Of a stretch of DNA of 6,755 nucleotides, positions 1-5,021 are shown piece by piece. Source of the DNA: CADCTB01 sp038214685 (lineage in GTDB: Bacteria > Actinomycetota > Acidimicrobiia > Acidimicrobiales > AC-14). The notes below the pieces were generated by a model. The model did no database searches. It was not told the origin of the DNA and saw nothing but the letters and a program-made list of their open reading frames with translations. Location: positions 1-6,755 of the forward strand of contig JBBQRO010000182.1 in the NCBI GenBank assembly GCA_038214685.1, given 5' to 3'. Position 1 is the first letter of the stretch, and each line of letters opens with the position of its first letter. The position numbers and the translations under genes are program-made.

Positions 1-235
1 TCTCCAGGATGACGGCCGAGGAGATGCGGCCCTGGCGCAGCAGGGTGATGTACTGGTCGAGGCGCAGCTCGGTACCCCCGGTGCGGGGGCTCGACCACCA
101 CAGCAGGGTGGCGTAGAAGCCGATGAGCACCGGCATGGCCAAGATTGCGAAGAGCAGGCCCTTCTTCTTGGCCTTCGCCTTCCGGGCCTCGTCGTCGGCG
201 GGCGACGGCGCCTTGGGGTCTTTGTCCTTAGCCAT
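1..235 (-). CDS. N-terminus of a single-pass membrane protein, possibly FtsH-like protease (partial)
   Basis: The gene starts at ATG (235) and runs off the left edge, leaving 78 codons. A GAGGAG ribosome site lies 5 bases upstream of the start. The visible part has a charged Lys/Asp/Ala-rich cytoplasmic head (about residues 1-25, with KAKAKKK just before the membrane), one hydrophobic segment (about 26-47, ending in LLWW), and an extracytoplasmic stretch containing LDQYITLLRQGRISSAVILE. A basic head, one TM and then a 'Y..LL..GRI..V.I' segment resembles the start of the FtsH extracytoplasmic domain, where a short 'F...V..G.V..V.I' strand-helix follows the first TM. The AAA and zinc-protease domains would lie outside the window, so this is a resemblance and not an identification. 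Codon use is typical of the neighbours. It lies 107 bases downstream of the kelch gene on the same strand. Confidence 0.6.
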   Translation of the reverse strand, partial: MAKDKDPKAPSPADDEARKAKAKKKGLLFAILAMPVLIGFYATLLWWSSPRTGGTELRLDQYITLLRQGRISSAVILE

Positions 236-342
236 GGATGCTCCTCGGTGTTCGCTGAGACTCGGGTCGTTTGTGTGGAATCGCTGGAGAGTGGTGGCAG
301 ACCGGTCGTGCTGAGCCGGCGGGAACTGCGGGGTCGGCAGGT
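236..342. other. Intergenic gap between the kelch gene and the partial membrane-protein gene
   Basis: These 107 bases separate two minus-strand genes. Apart from the GAGGAG ribosome site next to base 235, I see no convincing promoter, no strong hairpin with a T tract and no small coding frame with good codon bias. Whether the partial gene has its own promoter cannot be judged from sequence alone. Confidence 0.4.
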
Positions 343-1734
343 TCAGGGGCGGTAGCGGTCGGCGCAGCCCTTGGGATCGGGCTGTTGGCCGGGAGCGGCG
401 AAGTCACCGGCGACCACGAGCACACTGCCGTCGCCGAGCAGGGCTGACCCAGGCTCGCTGCGCGGACAGTTCATGTCGCCCGCCGACTGCCACTCCCGCT
501 TCTCGATGATGAAGATCTCGGCGCTGGCGAGCGACCGCCGGTTTCCCCGGGTGACGGTTTCTCCGCCGGCCACCAGCACCCGGCCATCGGAGAAGACGGC
601 GGCGGCGTGGCCGGTGCGGCTGCCGGTGAGGGTGCCCGCTGCGGTCCAGCTGCCGTCGCCGGGGTCGAAGACCTCGGCAGTGGACAGCGACGTGTCGCCG
701 TTGGTGCCACCGACGCCGGCCACCACCATCACCGTGCGGTCGGGGAGCTTGAGGGCGACGTGGTTGTACCGGGCGTCGCCCATGTCGTTGGACTTACGGA
801 AGCTGTCGACCGCCGGGTCGTAGATCTCGGTGGTGGCGAGCGCCGCCGTGGCCCCGGAGATCGGCGGGCCCTGGCCACCGGCGATCAGCACCCTGCCGTC
901 GTCGAGGGCGGTGGCGGAGTGCTCGAAGCGGGGCGTGCTCATGGCGCCAGCCGTCTTGGTCCAACGGCCGTCGGCCACGTTGAAGATCTCGGCGGTGGCG
1001 TCGGGGCGGATGGTCTGGCCGCCGCCCGAGCCCGAAGCGGTGTCGGCCGCCGTGCCTCCGGTAACCAACACGTTGCCGTTGGTGAGGAGGGTGAGGGTGT
1101 TGCCCAGCCGGGCCACGCTCATGGGGCCCGTGGTGGTCCAGGTGGTGGTGCCCGGGTCGTAGATCTCCGCCGAGGCGAGAAGGTCGCCGCCGGCGATGCC
1201 CCCGGCCACCAACACCCGGCCGTCGCCCAGGACCACGGCCTGGTGACCGCGACGGGCCACATTCATTGAGCCGGTGGGCTGCCACACGCCGGCCTCAGGG
1301 TCGAAGACCTCGACCGCGGCCACGGCCTGCTGGCCGACGCCGCCGCCGATGGCCAGGGCCTTGCCGTCTTTTAGGACAACGGCCGCAGTCGTGCCCCGGA
1401 TGTTGACCAGGTCGGGCACCGGCGACCACGTGCCGAGGGCGGGGAGCGCCGCCGTGGGAGTCTCGCCCTCCTCCCCCCCACCACGGGTGAGGCCGAACAG
1501 GACCAGGGCGACCAGCACCCCGATGCCGGCCAGCCCGAGGTAGACGGGCATGCGCGACGGCCGCAGGAGGGCGAGCGTCTCCTTGGAAAGCTCGGCCCCC
1601 TTGGCATCGGCCTCGCACTTGAGCCCCACATCGGTACGCACCGCGCACTTGGGGCAGATGGGCGTGCCGCATTGGACGCACGTGAGGCGGGTGGCCTCGC
1701 CGTGACGCTCGCATTTGAGTGCTTGGGTGGCCAA
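343..1734 (-). CDS. Membrane-anchored kelch-repeat beta-propeller with N-terminal B-box-like zinc finger
   Basis: A 463-aa protein in three parts. Residues 8-40 hold a likely zinc-binding cluster: C8-x2-H11-x7-C19-x2-C22-x4-C27-x2-C30-x9-C40, a B-box-like spacing. Residues about 64-82 form one transmembrane helix. From about 100 to the end there are kelch repeats: seven 'G(R/K)xLxxGG'-type strands and seven 'W....(M/L)' strands with 'A(E/V)(I/V)(Y/F)DP' between them. The first outer strand (W103) comes before the first blade and the last blade lacks its own, so a seven-bladed propeller closed by the N-terminal strand is likely. By position, the zinc finger is probably cytoplasmic and the propeller outside. 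The start is TTG: an in-frame ATG at 1761 is cut off by TGA two codons before the TTG, and a GAGGGG ribosome site precedes it by about 8 bases. Kelch propellers usually bind proteins or sugars. No galactose-oxidase catalytic residues are claimed, and the ligand is unknown. Confidence 0.88.
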   Translation of the reverse strand: MATQALKCERHGEATRLTCVQCGTPICPKCAVRTDVGLKCEADAKGAELSKETLALLRPSRMPVYLGLAGIGVLVALVLFGLTRGGGEEGETPTAALPALGTWSPVPDLVNIRGTTAAVVLKDGKALAIGGGVGQQAVAAVEVFDPEAGVWQPTGSMNVARRGHQAVVLGDGRVLVAGGIAGGDLLASAEIYDPGTTTWTTTGPMSVARLGNTLTLLTNGNVLVTGGTAADTASGSGGGQTIRPDATAEIFNVADGRWTKTAGAMSTPRFEHSATALDDGRVLIAGGQGPPISGATAALATTEIYDPAVDSFRKSNDMGDARYNHVALKLPDRTVMVVAGVGGTNGDTSLSTAEVFDPGDGSWTAAGTLTGSRTGHAAAVFSDGRVLVAGGETVTRGNRRSLASAEIFIIEKREWQSAGDMNCPRSEPGSALLGDGSVLVVAGDFAAPGQQPDPKGCADRYRP

Positions 1735-1761
1735 CGCTCAGCCCCCTCGCCGGTTCTGCAT
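1735..1761 (-). promoter_or_regulatory. TTG start context: seven-codon in-frame mini-ORF overlapping the ribosome site of the kelch gene
   Basis: On the minus strand ATG (1761) opens a seven-codon frame (MQNRRGG) that ends in TGA. The TGA is followed by one codon (GCG) and then the TTG start at 1734. The GAGGGGG ribosome-binding stretch lies inside this mini-frame. It may be chance, or reinitiation after the mini-frame could help the weak TTG start. Confidence 0.3.
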
Positions 1762-1814
1762 GGCGCCACATTAGTCCGGAGGGCAAGGCCCCAGCGCCGG
1801 GGGAAACCCCGAGA

Positions 1815-2762
1815 TCAACCCTGAGAGGGCTGTCCGGCCGGCTCGGGCTCGGGCACGGCGGTGGCGCGGTCCAAGTCGAGCGCGGCCTGAGGCATCTGGA
1901 TGGAGTAGCGGGACCTGGTCCGGCGCAGGCGCAGACCGTCCCAGTGGCCGAACTCGTTCTCCGGGAGCCACTCATTGGCCCACGCTCCGGGATAGCGCTC
2001 GGTGAGCTTGCGCACCTGCGGCGAGCGCAGCATGCGCCGGGTGCCGGCCCGGCCGCTCCAGATGGTGAGCAGGTAGAGCTGACCGGGGCGGCTGATCCCG
2101 ACAACCCCCTTCAGGTAGTCGGGATCACCACGCGCCTCGCGTTCCAGGCGGCGCAGGGCCAGGTAGGCCTGGCCGGTGCGGTGGGGCGACGTCTTGATGT
2201 GCACCACGCCGCCCCCCGCCCCTCGGACCTCGGCCCGGCGCCGCCGGGCGTAGGGGGTGGTGTCGTAGTTGACCTCGCCGTCGACGCTCATGGCCGAGCG
2301 CAGCGTGGGCAGGTGCTCGAGCGCCTTCTCCAGCGCCTCGGATTTCGTGCCCTCGGTCACGGAGTACGCCGGCTCGGGCCGACCCATGGTGATGCCCTTC
2401 CACTGGCCGAGCTCCTCGGGGCCGGGTCGCCAGCGCATCAGCCAGAACGAGCGGAGCCACTTGGAGAAGAGCCACATGATGTCGTCGTGGGCGCCCGAGC
2501 GCATGAACTCGTGCATGTCATCGCGGCTGTTCCAGATTGTGATGGTCCAGAACTCCGTGGGCCCGGCGATGATGCTGGCCCACCGGACCACGTCGCCCGT
2601 TCGCTTGAGCTGGCCCCGGACCCGCAGGGTGGCGATCAGCATGTGCGGAAAGAACCACGGCCCCTTCAGGCGGGAACGGGTGGTGACCGCGAACAGCTTC
2701 TCGGCGGGGTCCACAGCCGGCTGCCGGCCGTTGGTCTGACCCTGCTGGACAGTCTGCTCCAC
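1815..2762 (-). CDS. Two-domain ABM-like (dimeric alpha/beta-barrel) protein
   Basis: A 315-aa protein read from GTG at 2762, chosen because AGGGGAG lies 7 bases upstream. An in-frame GTG at 2810 would overlap the end of the HAD gene and lacks a comparable site. It contains two copies of one module. Copy 1 (about residues 22-125) has 'FWTITIW' at 71-77 and 'ELGQWKGI' at 117-124. Copy 2 (about 186-279) has 'LYLLTIW' at 229-235 and 'EFGHWDGL' at 270-277. The copies are joined by a charged linker rich in Arg (RRRR at 173-176), and the C-terminal tail (about 285-315) is Pro/Glu-rich. The 'hydrophobic strand-W-S-...-helix' pattern resembles antibiotic-biosynthesis-monooxygenase/DUF3291-type ferredoxin-like barrels, whose members include monooxygenases, haem-degrading enzymes and dimeric sensors. 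There is no signal peptide or TM. Substrate and activity are unknown. It begins 32 bases after the HAD stop, so it is probably cotranscribed. Confidence 0.8.
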   Translation of the reverse strand: MEQTVQQGQTNGRQPAVDPAEKLFAVTTRSRLKGPWFFPHMLIATLRVRGQLKRTGDVVRWASIIAGPTEFWTITIWNSRDDMHEFMRSGAHDDIMWLFSKWLRSFWLMRWRPGPEELGQWKGITMGRPEPAYSVTEGTKSEALEKALEHLPTLRSAMSVDGEVNYDTTPYARRRRAEVRGAGGGVVHIKTSPHRTGQAYLALRRLEREARGDPDYLKGVVGISRPGQLYLLTIWSGRAGTRRMLRSPQVRKLTERYPGAWANEWLPENEFGHWDGLRLRRTRSRYSIQMPQAALDLDRATAVPEPEPAGQPSQG

Positions 2763-2794
2763 GTCGACGCTCCCCTGAACGGGTGCTGAACAGC

Positions 2795-3559
2795 CTACTT
2801 CGATGCGCACCGCAGAAGATTTCGGAGCAGGTCGGCTGTGAGGATGCCCTCGGCGCCGCTCTGCCAAGGGTCGGCAAGGACGGCGGCGAGGCCGGGGCCG
2901 GGGCCGCCGAAGCCGTCGAGCACCAGGTCGGCGCCGGCCAGATCGTGGCCGGCCGTGTAGCCGTTGACCACCACCGCGCAGCACAGGCCGGCCCCCCGTG
3001 CCGCGGCCAGGCCCTCACCGGAGTCCTCGACAACCACGACCCCGGCCGGCCCGCCGAGGCCGAGCCGGCGCAGGGCCAGGGTGAAAACCTCCGGGTCGGG
3101 CTTGCGGGCGGTGACGTCGTCGCCGGTGACGACCACGTCCCATGACACGCTCGGCAACATCCGGCGCAGGAGCCGCTCCACCCAGCGCCGGCTGCCCGTG
3201 GTTCCCACCGCCAAGGCGACGCCCTCCCCCGCCAGTTCATCGAGCAGGCTCTGGACGCCGGGCCGCACCTCGATGACCCCCTCGTCGACCAGCTGCTCCA
3301 GGATTCCGGTCTTGCAGGCGTGCAGGGCCGGGGCTAGCTCGGCCCGCTCCGCCTCGGGCACGCCCTGGGCGGCCAGGTACCCGTCGATGCGACGCTGGCC
3401 GCCGGTGGTGTGCAGCAGGTGGCCGTAGGTGATCTCGTCCCAGATGTAGGGGAGACCGAAGGCCTCGAAGGCCCGGTTGAATGCCACCCGGTGACCGTGG
3501 CGTTCGCTGTCGACCAGGGTGCCGTCGACGTCGAAGACGACGGCCCTGAGCTCGCGCAC
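2795..3559 (-). CDS. HAD-superfamily phosphatase, CbbY-like (candidate xylulose-1,5-bisphosphate phosphatase)
   Basis: A 254-aa subfamily-I HAD hydrolase. Motif I is DVDGT (D10 nucleophile, D12 acid/base), motif II is the Thr in VGTTGS (T120), motif III is K153 in ARKPDP, and motif IV is E178-D179 in VVEDS. All catalytic positions are present. The helical C1 cap carries H23, 'AFNRAF' (26-31), 'W40-D' and 'Y..LL..TGG..RI..Y' (45-61), a pattern I recognise from CbbY. CbbY in photosynthetic bacteria removes phosphate from xylulose-1,5-bisphosphate, a RuBisCO inhibitor. The wider family includes beta-phosphoglucomutases and general sugar phosphatases, so the substrate here is an inference. The protein is cytoplasmic, with no signal or TM. 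The start is GTG at 3559, 4 bases after the stop of the upstream gene and with only a weak ribosome site, which suggests translational coupling. Motif I begins at residue 10, which fits this start. No RuBisCO gene is in the window. Confidence 0.92.
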   Translation of the reverse strand: MRELRAVVFDVDGTLVDSERHGHRVAFNRAFEAFGLPYIWDEITYGHLLHTTGGQRRIDGYLAAQGVPEAERAELAPALHACKTGILEQLVDEGVIEVRPGVQSLLDELAGEGVALAVGTTGSRRWVERLLRRMLPSVSWDVVVTGDDVTARKPDPEVFTLALRRLGLGGPAGVVVVEDSGEGLAAARGAGLCCAVVVNGYTAGHDLAGADLVLDGFGGPGPGLAAVLADPWQSGAEGILTADLLRNLLRCASK

Positions 3560-3563
3560 GCAG

Positions 3564-4013
3564 TCAGAAGCCCGGCGGGAGGCCGCCGCCCAACAGCATG
3601 TCGTCGTCGCCCCCGACCGCGGCCCGCCGCAGATCGGCGAACGCTTCGTCGATGTCGGCCCCCCACAGGTCCCAAGTGACGGTGCGGGCCCCGACCAGCT
3701 GCATGCCGACGGCCACTCCGAGGGCCGACTGCTCGTCGAGCATGGTGAGTCCCTCGCCGGCCAGGGCCGCAGCCGCCGACGCCCGAATGCCCACCAGGTC
3801 GTCGGGCAGGTCGTAGAGGAGCAGCACACTGCGGGGCCCGATCCACAGGGCCAGCGGCATGTCGGCGTCGACCCGGAGCACCCGGTCCTCCACGTGCAGG
3901 CGTTCGGAGTGCGGGGCCGGGCCGTGGTGGCGCAGAAAGGCCCGCACGACCTCCTCATCGGTGTCGCGCGGGCCTCTCGGTTGGTAGAGCGGGGGGAGCG
4001 GCCAATCAGACAT
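3564..4013 (-). CDS. Hypothetical acidic cytoplasmic protein, 149 aa
   Basis: I do not recognise this protein. It starts at ATG (4013) behind a strong GGAGGGG site 5 bases upstream and has the third-position G/C bias of its neighbours, so it is a real gene. It has no signal peptide, TM segment or cysteine. It begins with a Pro-rich head (PLPPLYQP), followed by a mixed alpha/beta pattern with strands such as 'PLALWIGPRSVLLLYDLPDD' (about 53-72). The middle is Ala/Leu-rich with a 'GVAVGMQLVG' stretch, a region with 'WDLWGADIDEAF' follows, and it ends in acidic and Gly-rich residues (GGDDD...LLGGG). It starts 24 bases after the third small membrane-protein gene, and its stop lies 4 bases before the HAD start. 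It may therefore link the membrane trio and the phosphatase on one transcript. Confidence 0.78.
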   Translation of the reverse strand: MSDWPLPPLYQPRGPRDTDEEVVRAFLRHHGPAPHSERLHVEDRVLRVDADMPLALWIGPRSVLLLYDLPDDLVGIRASAAAALAGEGLTMLDEQSALGVAVGMQLVGARTVTWDLWGADIDEAFADLRRAAVGGDDDMLLGGGLPPGF

Positions 4014-4037
4014 GCCGCCCCTCCGGAAGATTGCGGT

Positions 4038-4289
4038 CTAGGCCAGGGTTTCGGCGGCGGCCGCGGCGCGGGTCAGGTCGTTGTTGACGTCGACCAGGTT
4101 GCCGTTGATGCGGTCGACGGCCGGGCCGATGACCCCGCACATGGTCTCCACAGCCCGCACACCCCAGGCGATGCGGGCCAGGTTGGCTGAGATCCGGTTG
4201 AGCTGCTTCGCCACGATGTTGAGGAACGTGGCCAGCACGCCGACGAGCAGGACGATCTCGAGAACGGTCAAGAAGATGCGAAGCGTCAT
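4038..4289 (-). CDS. Small single-pass membrane protein, third of a coupled trio (83 aa)
   Basis: The ATG at 4289 shares its first base with the TAA stop of the gene before it (TAATG), and GGGAGAAGG just upstream acts as the ribosome site. A short N-terminus (MTLR) leads into one TM helix (about 5-27, ILEIVLLVGVLATF-type). The remainder, about 55 residues, is predicted to be helical and amphipathic: 'NRISANLARIAWGVRAVETMCGVIGP', then 'VDRINGNL' (58-65), 'VNNDL' and an Ala-rich tail. VDRINGNL matches VDKVNGGV of the first protein in the trio, which suggests common descent. A 'TM plus amphipathic helix' shape recalls DUF948-like proteins, but I see no firm family assignment. An upstream in-frame extension (to 4436) would overlap the second gene's coding region and is rejected. 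Confidence 0.82.
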   Translation of the reverse strand: MTLRIFLTVLEIVLLVGVLATFLNIVAKQLNRISANLARIAWGVRAVETMCGVIGPAVDRINGNLVDVNNDLTRAAAAAETLA

Positions 4290-4588
4290 TACCTTCTCCC
4301 CTCGGCTGCGGCCGCGGCCTCGAACAGCTCTGCGTGCTTCCGGACCTCGTTGCGGAGATCGGCGGTCAGCGAGCCGGCCTGGTTCAGCATCCATGTGGTT
4401 GCCGTGTTCTGCGCCACCCGGGTGGCCGTGTCCCACGCCTCACGCACGTTCTTGTCGATGTCGTCGACGAACGTGATGAGCAGCGACAGGAGCAGGATGA
4501 CGGCGGAGATGACGACTGCGCCCAAGCCGAGCGTGACCCACCAGTACGTGATGTGCTCCCTCGCCACATCGGCGATCATGGGATCCAC
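4289..4588 (-). CDS. Small single-pass membrane protein, second of a coupled trio (99 aa)
   Basis: It starts at GTG (4588), which overlaps the TAG stop of the preceding gene by one base (TAGTG). GGGAGGTG lies about 7 bases upstream. An alternative ATG three codons later (4579) is possible. A short N-terminal segment ending in HITYWW leads into a long hydrophobic helix (about 16-41). Then comes an acidic juxtamembrane stretch (DDIDK, 42-46), 'NVREAWDTATRVAQ' and NTATTW (61-66), and finally a charged helix to the C-terminus (LRNEVRKHAELFEAA...). The NTxxxW motif occurs at almost the same distance from the membrane in the first protein of the trio (57-62). No enzyme motif is visible. The function is unknown; a structural or signalling subunit of a membrane complex is an inference. 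Confidence 0.83.
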   Translation of the reverse strand: MDPMIADVAREHITYWWVTLGLGAVVISAVILLLSLLITFVDDIDKNVREAWDTATRVAQNTATTWMLNQAGSLTADLRNEVRKHAELFEAAAAAEGRR

Positions 4589-4857
4589 TACTGCCCACCT
4601 CCCAGTGCCGTGCGTGCCTCAGCAGCACTCTTGATGATTGACCTGACGCCACCGTTTACCTTGTCCACGTCCCACAGCGGGAGCGTGTTGATCCGGGCCT
4701 GGTCGAGGGCGCCGACGACGACATCGGCCTGCACGCCGATGCGGCGGGCCAGACCCAGGATGATGCCGACCAGGATGACCACGACGGTGATTAGGACAGC
4801 TGCGACGATGTATCCGACGATCCACCCGGATAGATCGACCGCGGCAAAAACTCTCAT
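4588..4857 (-). CDS. Small single-pass membrane protein, first of a coupled trio (89 aa)
   Basis: It starts at ATG 4857, preceded by GGAAGGGG with about 5-base spacing. An in-frame GTG at 4887 is unlikely because it lies inside the predicted -10 box of the promoter. After a short head (MRVFAAVDLSG) one TM helix covers about 12-36, and ARR at 37-39 follows directly, so the C-terminal part is probably cytoplasmic by the positive-inside rule. That part is helical with 'VVVGALDQAR', NTLPLW (57-62), 'VDKVNGGV' (64-71) and an Ala-rich end. NTxxxW is shared with the second protein and VDKVNGGV with the third, so this protein links all three. The trio's one-base stop/start overlaps suggest production in fixed ratio. 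I do not know a named family. Confidence 0.82.
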   Translation of the reverse strand: MRVFAAVDLSGWIVGYIVAAVLITVVVILVGIILGLARRIGVQADVVVGALDQARINTLPLWDVDKVNGGVRSIIKSAAEARTALGGGQ

Positions 4858-4885
4858 GCAAGCCCCTTCCGTTGAATGCGGAGTC

Positions 4886-4915
4886 ACAATAGACTTCCCA
4901 CAGTTACGCGGTCAA
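4886..4915 (-). promoter_or_regulatory. Sigma70-type promoter for the minus-strand operon
   Basis: On the minus strand, TTGACC (4915-4910, five of six consensus bases) and TATTGT (4891-4886, four of six) are separated by 18 bases. Transcription would start near 4879, giving a leader of about 22 bases before the ATG at 4857 with the GGAAGGGG ribosome site inside it. This supports that start and excludes the GTG at 4887. Confidence 0.6.
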
Positions 4916-4924
4916 CGGATCCGT
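4915..4924. promoter_or_regulatory. 10-base perfect palindrome at the promoter edge
   Basis: ACGGATCCGT is a perfect palindrome and touches the outer edge of the -35 box of the minus-strand operon. It lies in the divergent intergenic region, where a regulator could affect both directions. It is short enough to be chance. Confidence 0.2.
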
Positions 4925-5021
4925 ACCCGACTTTTCGCCAGAACTTCCTCCCGGAACCCCGGGCACCCGCTTCCCCGAGATCGCACCGACCCCGTGCGAC
5001 GAGACTGATCGCAGGCCCAAC

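Larger units (their letters stand above)
4858..5021. other. Divergent intergenic region between the small-membrane-protein operon and the PsbP-like gene
   Basis: These 164 bases separate divergent genes and are less G/C-biased near 4880-4940 than the flanking coding regions. They hold the minus-strand promoter and the palindrome listed separately. For the plus-strand genes I see no convincing -35/-10 pair, although their promoter must lie here or use another sigma factor. Confidence 0.5.

Noticed and set aside
343..1734. Ubiquitin-ligase role suggested by B-box and kelch modules
   Set aside because: There is no RING or BTB domain and no bacterial ubiquitin system in view. The modules alone do not carry that function.
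1719..2789. Long plus-strand open frame (356 codons)
   Set aside because: It lies antisense to the ABM-like gene. Its product has no domain pattern, and its length follows from high GC reducing stop codons in the opposite frame.
2763..2984. Upstream extension of the ABM-like protein
   Set aside because: It overlaps the HAD gene, and the extra N-terminus is Arg/Gly/Pro-rich without structure. GTG 2762 has the best ribosome site.
3560..3958. Upstream extension of the HAD frame
   Set aside because: It overlaps the well-supported 149-aa gene in another frame and gives Cys/Arg/Trp-rich nonsense. HAD motif I falls at the expected distance from GTG 3559.
4858..4887. GTG 4887 as the start of the first small membrane protein
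   Set aside because: It lies within the predicted -10 box, so the transcript would begin downstream of it. ATG 4857 has a clear ribosome site.
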